Assembly: GCA_900553655.1 (NCBI GenBank)
Contig: USEQ01000022.1
Coordinates: 1 to 9,801, forward strand
DNA length: 9,801 bases
Direction of reading: 5' to 3'
DNA from: an uncultured Slackia sp.
Lineage (GTDB): Bacteria > Actinomycetota > Coriobacteriia > Coriobacteriales > Eggerthellaceae
The translations under genes were made by a program, and so were the position numbers. Numbering within the stretch: the first letter of the stretch is position 1; each line of letters opens with the position of its first letter. This document shows, in pieces, positions 1 to 6,114 of the stretch. The notes under the pieces are model-generated. The model was given only the letters and a program-made list of their open reading frames with translations. It was not told the origin of the DNA and did no database searches.

Positions 1-605
1 ATGTGGGCATAGCGATCGGCGCCGGCACGGACATCGCCATGGACGCTGCCGATATGGTGCTGATGCGCAGCGACTTGTTGGATGTGGCTCGTGCCGTCCA
101 GCTTTCGCGTGCAACCATGCGCATCATCAAGCAGAACCTGTTCTGGGCGCTGATATACAACGCCGCCTGCATTCCCGTTGCCGACGGCGCATTGGCCTGG
201 GCGGGCGTTACGCTCAACCCTATGATCGCCGCCGCGGCCATGAGTTTAAGCTCGGTGTGCGTGGTGAGCAATGCGCTTCGTTTGCGCAGGTGGAAGCCGA
301 CGGAGTATTCGGCGAATCATGAAGCTGAAGTCGACGGTGCGTTAGGCCGTTGTCAAGACGATGGGTGCAGTAAAGACGACGAGAAGGAGAATCTCATGGA
401 AAAGACGCTGCATGTCGAGGGAATGATGTGTCCCCGTTGCGTGGCCCACGTGAAAAAGGCGCTTGAAGAGGTGCCGGGTGTCGAGCGTGTCGATGTCGAT
501 CTGGATGCGAAGCGCGCCGTGGTGACGCTCTCTGAAGACGTTGCCGACGAAGTGCTTGTTGAAGCCGTGGTGAAGGAAGACTACGAAGCCTCGATGGAGG
601 CGTAG
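1..605 (+). CDS. copA: Copper-exporting P1B-1-type ATPase, C-terminal part, fused to a C-terminal HMA domain (5' partial)
   Basis: This is the 3' end of a Cu(I)-transporting P-type ATPase; the reading frame begins at base 3 and the gene starts upstream of the window. The fragment opens with [11 protein letters not shown], the end of the hinge region of the P-domain. Two transmembrane metal-site signatures are complete: N45-x6-Y52N53-x4-P58, and M80-x2-S83S84-x5-N90 (fragment numbering). These are the N(x6)YN(x4)P and M(x2)SS(x5)N motifs known for Cu(I)-selective P1B-1 pumps. The pump would normally end near ALRLRRWK (91-98). Here the frame continues through a charged linker containing two Cys (117, 122) into an HMA domain with the copper-binding GMMCPRC (140-146). 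C-terminal HMA fusions are known in Gram-positive CopA proteins. The role would be ATP-driven export of cytosolic Cu(I) across the membrane. An internal ribosome binding site precedes the HMA domain and could also yield it separately. Confidence 0.93.
   Translation, partial: VGIAIGAGTDIAMDAADMVLMRSDLLDVARAVQLSRATMRIIKQNLFWALIYNAACIPVADGALAWAGVTLNPMIAAAAMSLSSVCVVSNALRLRRWKPTEYSANHEAEVDGALGRCQDDGCSKDDEKENLMEKTLHVEGMMCPRCVAHVKKALEEVPGVERVDVDLDAKRAVVTLSEDVADEVLVEAVVKEDYEASMEA
384..398 (+). promoter_or_regulatory. Internal ribosome binding site and ATG inside the ATPase gene
   Basis: AAGGAG at 384-389, six bases, then ATG at 396-398, in frame with the surrounding gene and placed exactly at the boundary of the HMA domain. 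Its position at a domain border makes chance less likely, although AAGGAGA also simply encodes the linker residues KEN. Confidence 0.5.
396..605 (+). CDS. Possible separately translated CopZ-like copper chaperone (internal start within the ATPase frame)
   Basis: An ATG at 396 lies in the same frame as the ATPase and is preceded by AAGGAG (384-389) with 6 nt spacing, a very good ribosome binding site. Translation from it would give a 69-residue protein that is exactly one HMA domain: GMMCPRC at residues 9-15, then the usual beta-alpha-beta pattern with hydrophobic strands around VDVDL and AVVTL. CopZ-type chaperones of this size carry Cu(I) in the cytosol and hand it to CopA. No stop codon separates this from the ATPase, so the fused form must also be made. 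Whether the separate form is produced is inference; the Shine-Dalgarno match is what the sequence shows. Confidence 0.4.
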   Translation: MEKTLHVEGMMCPRCVAHVKKALEEVPGVERVDVDLDAKRAVVTLSEDVADEVLVEAVVKEDYEASMEA

Positions 606-630
606 GCCTTCTGTCTGCGATTCATAAGTT

Positions 631-646
631 CGCATTAGGCAATGCG
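631..646 (+). other. Small hairpin downstream of the copper ATPase gene
   Basis: CGCATT (631-636) and AATGCG (641-646) form a 6-bp perfect stem with an AGGC loop, 25 nt after the stop codon. No run of T follows, so it is not a classical intrinsic terminator. It might stabilise the 3' end of the transcript. The rest of the gap (647-789) contains a 10-bp palindrome GTATCGATAC (663-672) and a weak TATGCT (694-699), with no convincing -35 partner. Confidence 0.3.
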
Positions 647-789
647 CCTCGAAGCACAAAGGGTATCGATACATCGGCAGCGACGTTTTGGAGTATGCTC
701 GAAAGAACGAATGGAGCAATGGGCTCAAAAGATGCGGGCTGCTGACGCTGCGTTGCAAGCAGAACCTGACGAGACGCGGGGGAGGACTC

Positions 790-1266
790 ATGGGAAACGA
801 TTCCGAACGCATGATGATGCAGATGATGGCGAACATGATGGCAGGCAAGCGGGACGAAGAACCCGAGAGCTGCTCTTCATGCAGGATTGACTTCTTCGAG
901 CGTGAAAACGCCGTGGACAATCAGGCAGAAGGCGTGTTTTCGCGCATGATTTTCAAGGGCTGCTTCGCTATTGACGGGTATGTGATTCAGAGCGCCGAGG
1001 GCGAGCCCGTGGAATCGGGGCTCGGCGCCGATTTCGACGAGGCGAACGGCCCCACGGCAGCATGGGTATGGTTCTGCCGTCCCGCCAACGATGCGGTGAA
1101 GGAGAAGTTCGAAGAATTCTTCGGCGGGTCTTTCGACGAGGGCGGCCAGCGTATGGATATCTCTGCCGAAAAATTCGTTGCATTCTCCGATTCCAAATCG
1201 TGGGGCTCTTACGAAGAGGCGTTTGGCGGCGCCTTCGGCGAAGACGAAGAAGATGCGCTTTGGTAG
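790..1266 (+). CDS. Unrecognised acidic cytosolic protein with Met-rich N-terminus and a CxxC
   Basis: I do not recognise a family for this 158-residue protein. The start at 790 is chosen because GGAGG (781-785) lies 4 nt upstream; the frame stays open back to 688 but those codons have no such site. The N-terminus is strikingly Met-rich (8 Met in the first 17 residues, including MMMQMMANMM). It is followed by a CSSC pair at 28-31 and a further Cys at 58 and 96. The rest is acidic and rich in aromatic and Gly residues (several F, W and GG), ending in an acidic tail EDEEDALW. There is no signal peptide or transmembrane segment, so it is probably cytosolic. It lies 184 nt downstream of the copper ATPase on the same strand. 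Met-rich plus CxxC composition would suit soft-metal binding, but that is inference; the Met run could equally be an amphipathic helix. Confidence 0.75.
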   Translation: MGNDSERMMMQMMANMMAGKRDEEPESCSSCRIDFFERENAVDNQAEGVFSRMIFKGCFAIDGYVIQSAEGEPVESGLGADFDEANGPTAAWVWFCRPANDAVKEKFEEFFGGSFDEGGQRMDISAEKFVAFSDSKSWGSYEEAFGGAFGEDEEDALW

Positions 1267-1294
1267 AACGAGCCGCCAGGGTAGAACGAGCCGC
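1262..1294 (+). repeat. Perfect 15-bp direct repeat overlapping a stop codon
   Basis: GGTAGAACGAGCCGC occurs at 1262-1276 and again at 1280-1294, an 18-nt period. The first copy includes the TAG stop codon of the upstream gene; the second copy restates that TAG 18 nt later in the same frame. A looser second pair follows: GCTAGGGCGACTCG at 1298-1311 and GCTAGGGACTCG at 1329-1340, differing by a 2-nt gap. The 75-nt junction between the two convergent genes is therefore mostly made of small duplications. Confidence 0.7.
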
Positions 1295-1311
1295 TCTGCT
1301 AGGGCGACTCG
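1287..1311 (+). terminator. Hairpin between convergent genes, possible bidirectional 3'-end structure
   Basis: CGAGCCGC (1287-1294) pairs with GCGACTCG (1304-1311), seven of eight positions, around a 9-nt loop. It lies between the stop codons of two convergent genes (1266 on plus, 1342 on minus) and could mark transcript ends for both. No T tract follows on either strand, so Rho-independent termination is doubtful. Confidence 0.3.
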
Positions 1312-1341
1312 CCTTGACGTGACGATCCGCTAGGGACTCGT

Positions 1342-2124
1342 CTATTTCGCTGGTTTCCTACGGAAGAGCGTGACCATAACAATTCCGAGGGCCACGGCCG
1401 CAACGGCGGCGGGTCCCGCCACGAACGGCAAAGCGGCCATCAGGTCGCTTTGTTGCTCCTGGTCTTCCTCTGGGCCTTCGAGGATTTCGAAGGTTGCATG
1501 CTGCTGCCCGGTGCAGTTGCCTATTCCTGCCACGACGAGCATGGCGGTGCCTTCCTCCACGTTGTCTTCGTAAGAGACTGTGTAGTCGACGTCTTCGACG
1601 AGGGTCTTTCCTTCGAGCTCGACAGTGGGTGCGGGGCAGAGGGGCTCCCCGGTCTCGGTCTGGTCGGCAATGACGTCGATGGTGGCGTAGGCAAGATCCC
1701 CGGGAAGAATGGTGAATCCGGTCTCTATGGTTCCGCCGTACGCTCCTTTGCCAGTGATGGTCACGGACACGGTGCCGGGGTTTATGTTGTCGCCTTCGAA
1801 GGCTACGTCGAAGTCTTTGCCTTCGCGCAGCGCCTTGTTCTCGAGTTTCAGCGTGATGGTGGGTTCGACGGGGTTTCCGTCGTACATGACGTCCTGCAGC
1901 CCTTGGACGCGCGCGCTGCTGATATCGATGCTGCCCGTGACCCCGCGTGCTTTCTGGAGGTTTTCGTAAGTGAGCAACATGGGGCTGAGCTCGTTGCGAA
2001 GAGCCTCGGCTGCCCCGTCGATGCCAGAACGGCCTTGCGCGTCGGTCGCGAAGGCGGAGGAGGGAACCCCCGCGAACAATGCGGCCGCGACAGCGAATGC
2101 TAGCAGCGCATGTCCTTTTTGCAT
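1342..2124 (-). CDS. Secreted, C-terminally membrane-anchored protein with two Ig-like repeats
   Basis: A 260-residue surface protein. The start at 2124 is set by AAAGGAGAA (2136-2128 on the minus strand) just upstream and by the signal peptide that begins there: a Lys/His-containing n-region, a hydrophobic core (8-20) and a likely cleavage after SAFA (26). Two related modules follow at about 64-139 and 146-216. Each has a P-x(3)-L-x-K/G-x-L-x(2)-G/D-x-D-F/Y-x-V-x-F/Y-E-x-N core and a VxGxGxxxG strand, the pattern of Ig-like surface repeats common in Gram-positive gut bacteria. The second module has Cys163 and Cys204, which could form a disulfide. An acidic stretch (217-227) leads to a transmembrane helix (about 228-254) and an RRKPAK tail. 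There is no LPxTG motif, so it is probably held in the membrane rather than sortase-linked. The ligand is unknown; a structural or adhesive role is a guess. Confidence 0.85.
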   Translation of the reverse strand: MQKGHALLAFAVAAALFAGVPSSAFATDAQGRSGIDGAAEALRNELSPMLLTYENLQKARGVTGSIDISSARVQGLQDVMYDGNPVEPTITLKLENKALREGKDFDVAFEGDNINPGTVSVTITGKGAYGGTIETGFTILPGDLAYATIDVIADQTETGEPLCPAPTVELEGKTLVEDVDYTVSYEDNVEEGTAMLVVAGIGNCTGQQHATFEILEGPEEDQEQQSDLMAALPFVAGPAAVAAVALGIVMVTLFRRKPAK

Positions 2125-2263
2125 GGGTTCTCCTTTGGTAGGACGTTGGGCAGTTGCGACGGCGTACTCGGTTGTGCGCTCAGCGCGCGATGCTCGGCGC
2201 GCTCGTGAGTTCAAGGGCCTGGCGATTTCGCCACCCGTATGATTTGCTTGCTCGCCGACTCTC

Positions 2264-2300
2264 ATGGCTCTTGCGAGCATGCCCGATTATAATCCAGGCA
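2264..2300 (+). promoter_or_regulatory. Promoter for the nuclease gene, predicted leaderless start
   Basis: A perfect TATAAT (2288-2293) lies 6 nt before the ATG at 2300. Initiation usually occurs about 7 nt after the -10 box, so the first transcribed base would be the A of this ATG, giving a leaderless mRNA. A weak -35 (ATGGCT, 2264-2269, 3/6) sits 18 bp upstream. No Shine-Dalgarno sequence is found before this ATG, which fits leaderless translation, a common mode in Actinobacteria. Confidence 0.6.
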
Positions 2301-2314
2301 TGTCGAGATTGAAC
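2286..2314 (-). promoter_or_regulatory. Possible minus-strand promoter for the Ig-repeat surface protein
   Basis: The palindrome ATTATAAT (2286-2293) gives a consensus TATAAT on the minus strand at 2291-2286, with TTCAAT (2313-2308) 16 bp upstream as a 3/6 match to -35. Transcription would begin near 2279 and leave a leader of about 155 nt before the ATG at 2124. No other good -10 stands out closer to the gene, but the long leader keeps confidence modest. Confidence 0.35.
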
Positions 2315-2983
2315 TCTACACAGCAGAAGTCCATGGCTGCCGCCATTGTTTTGGTGGTCGGCGTGTTGCTGTCGTATGCCAGCGGAAAGGCGTTCATGCC
2401 CTCCGAGGTGTTGACAGACCAGGTGCTTTCCAACATCCATCATGCCGAACGGCAAGCGGCGACGCTTGCTCCGGGGGACGAGGTTGCTTCTCTCGGGCTG
2501 CGGCATACGGTTCCTACGGCGCTTGAAGAGGCGGTGCTGGTGGACGTAGTCGATGGTGATTCGATACGTGTGTTGGTTGGCGGCAAGGAAAAGACCGTCA
2601 GGATGATCGGTATCAACGCACCCGAGGTGGGCGGCGATACTCCGGAGGAAAACACGGCCGAAGGCGCCCAGGCTGCAAACCACCTTCGCATGATTCTTCA
2701 TGTAGGCGATGTGGTGTATCTGCAGAAAGACACCACGGACAGCGCGAAGGACGGCCAGCTGCTTCGTTTCGTCTGGATTGCGAAGCCGACAAGCTTCACG
2801 GACGTCAACGAAGTTCGCGCTAAAATGCTCAATGCGAAAATGCTGGTGGAAGGCTACGGCGTCGCTCACAAAGACAAGCCGAACGACGCGTACTTCACCA
2901 TCTTCAAAGCATCGCAACTCGAGGCCTACCATACCGATAAGGGGCTCTGGGCGGATGGTGCCGACTGGTCTTATGCGATTTAG
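2300..2983 (+). CDS. Membrane-tethered thermonuclease (staphylococcal-nuclease-like protein)
   Basis: A 227-residue SNase-family protein predicted to act outside the membrane. A hydrophobic segment at 12-28 follows a short N-terminus and may be an anchor or uncleaved signal. The OB-fold nuclease domain runs from about 78 to 217. The motif VDGDS (84-88) supplies D85 and the calcium ligand D87, and VRMIGINAPE (100-109) supplies R101 and E109, matching Arg35 and Glu43 of S. aureus nuclease. Asp40 of that enzyme is N106 here, a known natural variation. The position of the third catalytic residue, Arg87, appears to be Q153 in KDGQLLRFVWI. The C-terminal part (KASQLEAYHTDKGLW) is typical of the family. 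Start 2300 is preferred over ATGs at 2264 and 2279 because of the TATAAT 6 nt upstream; none of the three has a good ribosome binding site. The next gene follows after 74 nt on the same strand and may be co-transcribed. Confidence 0.88.
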   Translation: MSRLNSTQQKSMAAAIVLVVGVLLSYASGKAFMPSEVLTDQVLSNIHHAERQAATLAPGDEVASLGLRHTVPTALEEAVLVDVVDGDSIRVLVGGKEKTVRMIGINAPEVGGDTPEENTAEGAQAANHLRMILHVGDVVYLQKDTTDSAKDGQLLRFVWIAKPTSFTDVNEVRAKMLNAKMLVEGYGVAHKDKPNDAYFTIFKASQLEAYHTDKGLWADGADWSYAI

Positions 2984-3057
2984 CGTGTGTGCTGCATTCG
3001 TATCGCCCGCCAGGACGGCAATCCGAAGCGAAGCAAAGCAAGGCAAGAGGAGGATTC

Positions 3058-3324
3058 ATGTACTCATACAAAACGCGCGGGACGTGCTCTCGCTCTATCC
3101 AGTTCGATGTCGTTGACGGCGTTGTGCGCGACGTCTGCTTCGAGGGCGGCTGCAATGGAAACCTGAAAGGCATCGGCAAGCTCGTGGAGGGCATGCCGGC
3201 GCAGCGCGTCGTCGAACTGCTCGAGGGAACGTCATGCGGACCGCGCTCTACGAGCTGCCCCGACCAGCTTGCCCAAGCCTTGAAGCTCGCGTTGGAGAAT
3301 CAAAAAGAGCTTGCGGAAAAGTAG
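3058..3324 (+). CDS. TIGR03905-family TSCPD domain protein
   Basis: An 88-residue protein of the small four-Cys family named for its TSCPD motif. All landmarks are present: C10, GGCNGN with C32, C60 in TSCG, and C67 within TSCPDQ (65-69), followed by a helical tail. An extra Cys sits at 27. The start is set by AGGAGG (3048-3053), 4 nt before the ATG; the upstream open frame to 2989 lacks such a site. The TSCPD fold also occurs as a C-terminal domain of vitamin B12-dependent ribonucleotide reductases, where the cysteines suggest metal or redox roles. The function of the stand-alone protein is unknown. No signal peptide is present, so it is cytosolic. It lies 74 nt downstream of the nuclease gene. 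Confidence 0.92.
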   Translation: MYSYKTRGTCSRSIQFDVVDGVVRDVCFEGGCNGNLKGIGKLVEGMPAQRVVELLEGTSCGPRSTSCPDQLAQALKLALENQKELAEK

Positions 3325-3345
3325 GCTGCTTCGGTCGAATTGTTC

Positions 3346-3373
3346 TTGATGACGGGCGTTTACTGTGTATCAT
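3346..3373 (+). promoter_or_regulatory. Probable sigma-A promoter for the beta-helix surface protein
   Basis: TTGATG (3346-3351, 4/6) and TATCAT (3368-3373, 5/6) are separated by 16 bp, directly after the stop of the TSCPD gene. Transcription would start near 3380, giving a leader of roughly 120 nt. That leader contains an 8-bp palindrome TTACGTAA (3391-3398) and a weak hairpin at 3406-3420; I recognise no riboswitch in it. Confidence 0.45.
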
Positions 3374-3501
3374 TCACGGTAAAGCGCGCATTACGTAAGC
3401 AGGCTGTTTGTAAAACGAACGGTATCCTGGGCGCTGATGCTTTTCTTGGCGAACCGGTGTGCTGCGCGTCTCATTGTTGGAGGCAAACAAGGAGGTTCGG
3501 T

Positions 3502-5880
3502 ATGAAGCAGGAAAACAGGAGGGGCAAAGCTCTTTCCGTCGTAATGTCGGCAACGCTTGCGGCAACGTTCGGTGTGCCGGCGTTGGCCGTGGCGGACGAG
3601 GCGGTGTCTACGCCTGCGGCTATTGAGCAGTCTGTGGCGAGCGATGGCGTTCAGCAGGGCGCTCTCGCGGCTGCTCCGACGGAGCAGAAGGCCTTGCAGG
3701 CTCAGGCAGAAGGCCAAGGTGCCATCAAAGTCGGAGAAACGTCTTACCCGACTTTGCAAGAAGCCGTCGATGCCGTGTCTGCCGGAACGGCTTCTGGCAA
3801 GATCGTTACCCTGACGGGCAATGTTTCTGGCAATGGTGTAGTGGTCAAGAGCGGCACGGATTTCACGCTTGACCTTGGAGGATTTACCTATACGGTGGAT
3901 GGAAGCACTGTCGGATCGACGGGAACCGAAACGAATGGGTTCCAGCTTCTCCAGGATAGCAACATCACGTTCAGGAACGGGACTATCAAGTCTGATAAAG
4001 CTCTGATTTTGATTCAGAATTACAGCAACCTGACTCTCGAGGGCGTGTCTCTCGAGGGCGGTAAGCGTACTCAGTACACGCTGTCCAACAATAACGGCAA
4101 TACGGTGATCGGCGCGGGCACGAATGTAAAAGCCGGCCAGGCCGCTCCCAAGGTCGCATTCGATGTGTGCGGATTTTCATCGTACAAGCAGGTTGGTGTG
4201 ACGGTTTCTCCCGATGCCGGCGCTATTGTCGGAGCGATTGAGCTTTCTTCCGGAAACGATGCCGACCTTTCCCTCTCGATTAACGGCGGCGACCTCTCTG
4301 CGGCCAGCTTGAGTGTTGCATCCGGTGGCAACAAGGTGAAGGTCGAAAAGAGCGAGAACGTGGCGCTTCCCGCCCCTGACGGACATCAGTGGGTGGACGG
4401 CGGTTTGGTCGCGGTTGGCAACAACGTTGCTGCGATTAAAAATGCAGACGGCTCCGTTGTAGGATACGAAAGCGTTTCCGAGGCAATCGAGAAAGCGTCG
4501 GACGGCACGGTTGTGTTCATGCTTGCCGATGTCGAAGAAGACGTGGCTATTCCCGAGGGTAAAACCGTCTCCATCGATCTTTCGGGTAAAAAGATTGCCA
4601 ACCTGACAGGCAATACCATTACGGTTGGCGCGGGCGCCAATTTCTCCGTTGTCGATTCCGTCGGCGGCGGCGTTGTGGACAATGCGACGCACGGTAAAGC
4701 GGCCCTTTCCATCGAGGAGGGTGCCGAGGTTGTGCTGAACGGCGGAACGTTCGAGCGCTCGAAAGAGGCCGGAACCGCCTCGGGCGCAAACGGCAACTCC
4801 TACTACACGATTCTTAATAAGGGCGATCTTGAAATCAACGGCGGCACTACGGTGAAGCTGCTGCTGGCAGACGGCTCTCCCGCCGGTTTCTCGAGCGTCA
4901 TAGCCAACGGCTGGTATTCGGGTGCGCCGAGCACGCCTGGCTATACGGCGCAGCTTACGATGAACGGCGGCGTAGTCGAGGGCGGAAAATACCTCAAAAA
5001 CGATTCCTATGGAACGATGACCATCAATGGCGGAGAGGTTAAGAACGGAGCTGAAGCGTCTATCCTCAACTGGAACGAGCTGACCATCACTGGCGGAACG
5101 CTCGATCCTTCCGACGCCGCGAATGGCGTTGTATTCAACGTAAAGGCCGGAGACCCCGAACAGGGCAAGACCGTTGTTCTTGGGGGAACTTTTGTGACCA
5201 CGGGTGATCAAGAGGTCATCTTTACAAGCGATGACGCCAATAGGTCGGAGAATGCTGAGGTGTCCGGAGGCGTATTCGAGGGCAATCCTCCTGCAGATGA
5301 ATACATCGCCCCTGGCTTTGGATTTGAAAAGCAGGAGGACGGTTCTTTCGGAATCGTTGCTGCTAAGCTTTTGGCAAAGGATTCCGTTATCGACGGCGTG
5401 TATTCCTACGACGTAAAGGGCGGCAAGGCTGCCGCGCTCGCTGAGAGCGACCTGCTTGCTCTTGTCGAGATGAATGTCGAGCAAGGCTATACGGTGAAGG
5501 TGGACACGAAGCATCTTGCGGAACTGAACAAGGCAGTAGGCGCTGCCGATACGAGCAAAACGTTCGACTTCGTTTTCACCGCGGTTAAAGACGGAGCAGC
5601 CGAAGGAGACGAGAGCGGGGTCGATCCCCTGACCGTTACGGTGAAGCTTTCCGACTCTGCTGCCGGATCTGGCTCCGAAGGGGGATCGACTGCTGGTAAT
5701 GCGGGCGGTAATTCCTCTGGCAATACGAACCAGTCCGTGAAGGCCGATGGCTCGAAGAACTCTGCAACGTTCGCTAAGACGAACGACGCATCCCATATCG
5801 CGGTTGCCGCAGTCGCGCTGACTGGCGTTGCGGCCGCGGGTGCCGCCGCCGCTGCGACGCGTAAGCGTCGCGAAGAGTAG
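3502..5880 (+). CDS. Large beta-helix-type cell-surface protein with a degenerate sortase-like C-terminal signal
   Basis: A 792-residue exported protein. The start at 3502 has AAGGAGG (3489-3495) 6 nt upstream and begins a signal peptide (RRGK, then a hydrophobic core to about 27, likely cleavage near ALAVA, residue 31). The frame is open back to 3340 but without a better start. After a Gln/Ala-rich region come two related modules opening at about 76 (YPTLQEAVDAV) and 322 (YESVSEAIEKA), each followed by a strand rich in T and V and a DLxG motif. These openings resemble those of pectin-lyase-like surface proteins. The second module carries repeated rungs ending in (N/T)GG: VLNGG, EINGG, TMNGG, TINGG, TITGG. 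A separate domain spans about 620-720, then a Gly/Ser/Asn-rich linker (721-742). The C-terminus has FAKTND (757-762), a hydrophobic helix (about 764-785) and RKRREE. This has the layout of a sortase substrate but not a proper LPxTG. Adhesion or glycan binding is inferred. The gene has its own promoter and terminator. Confidence 0.87.
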   Translation: MKQENRRGKALSVVMSATLAATFGVPALAVADEAVSTPAAIEQSVASDGVQQGALAAAPTEQKALQAQAEGQGAIKVGETSYPTLQEAVDAVSAGTASGKIVTLTGNVSGNGVVVKSGTDFTLDLGGFTYTVDGSTVGSTGTETNGFQLLQDSNITFRNGTIKSDKALILIQNYSNLTLEGVSLEGGKRTQYTLSNNNGNTVIGAGTNVKAGQAAPKVAFDVCGFSSYKQVGVTVSPDAGAIVGAIELSSGNDADLSLSINGGDLSAASLSVASGGNKVKVEKSENVALPAPDGHQWVDGGLVAVGNNVAAIKNADGSVVGYESVSEAIEKASDGTVVFMLADVEEDVAIPEGKTVSIDLSGKKIANLTGNTITVGAGANFSVVDSVGGGVVDNATHGKAALSIEEGAEVVLNGGTFERSKEAGTASGANGNSYYTILNKGDLEINGGTTVKLLLADGSPAGFSSVIANGWYSGAPSTPGYTAQLTMNGGVVEGGKYLKNDSYGTMTINGGEVKNGAEASILNWNELTITGGTLDPSDAANGVVFNVKAGDPEQGKTVVLGGTFVTTGDQEVIFTSDDANRSENAEVSGGVFEGNPPADEYIAPGFGFEKQEDGSFGIVAAKLLAKDSVIDGVYSYDVKGGKAAALAESDLLALVEMNVEQGYTVKVDTKHLAELNKAVGAADTSKTFDFVFTAVKDGAAEGDESGVDPLTVTVKLSDSAAGSGSEGGSTAGNAGGNSSGNTNQSVKADGSKNSATFAKTNDASHIAVAAVALTGVAAAGAAAAATRKRREE

Positions 5881-5935
5881 CGGCTTCGCTGAAAAGGCGA
5901 GGTCGTTGGAATCGGGGGATTGGTACTGCCCTTGA

Positions 5936-5955
5936 GAAGACGACGCAGCGTCTTC
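5936..5955 (+). other. Hairpin in the 3' region of the surface protein transcript
   Basis: GAAGACG (5936-5942) pairs perfectly with CGTCTTC (5949-5955) around a 6-nt loop, 55 nt after the stop codon. It is not followed by a T tract. It is the first of three stem-loops in the 250-nt gap between the surface protein and sigma factor genes. Confidence 0.45.
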
Positions 5956-5974
5956 GTCCTAACGTTTAATGGCC

Positions 5975-5989
5975 CCCATCGCGGATGGG
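5975..5989 (+). other. Second hairpin upstream of the terminator
   Basis: CCCATC (5975-5980) and GATGGG (5984-5989) pair perfectly around a GCG loop, 11 nt before the intrinsic terminator begins. It could be part of the 3' UTR structure or of a small RNA ending at the terminator. Confidence 0.4.
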
Positions 5990-5996
5990 CGCATAC

Positions 5997-6026
5997 AAAA
6001 AGGCTCCGACGAATCGGAGCCTTTTT
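5997..6026 (+). terminator. Strong bidirectional intrinsic terminator
   Basis: AAAAAGGCTCCGA (5997-6009), a CGAA loop, and TCGGAGCCTTTTT (6014-6026) form a perfect 13-bp inverted repeat with a GC-rich core and a T run on each strand. It ends the transcript of the surface protein and insulates the sigma factor operon; no minus-strand gene needs it, so the symmetry may be incidental. Confidence 0.93.
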
Positions 6027-6114
6027 GCTGTCCGTTTTCGGGGTCTTTCGAAGATGACACAGCAATTTCTAAATAAATCCGCACCTAAGGGGGCGCTTCG
6101 TCGTTAAAGAGGAT

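Noticed and set aside
2180..3046. A 288-codon minus-strand frame over the nuclease gene
   Set aside because: It overlaps a clear SNase-family gene and its translation has no domain features or start signal.
3374..3500. The roughly 120-nt leader of the surface protein gene as a possible riboswitch
   Set aside because: No match to conserved cores I know (GEMM, cobalamin, SAM, TPP) and only weak stems.
3340..3501. Longer N-terminus of the surface protein starting at 3340
   Set aside because: It would place a promoter-like sequence inside the gene and put the signal peptide 54 residues into the protein; 3502 has an ideal ribosome binding site.
4177..5796. A 539-codon open frame on the minus strand
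   Set aside because: It lies wholly inside the surface protein gene, has no ribosome binding site, and its product is low-complexity and basic without recognisable domains. It is a shadow frame produced by codon bias.
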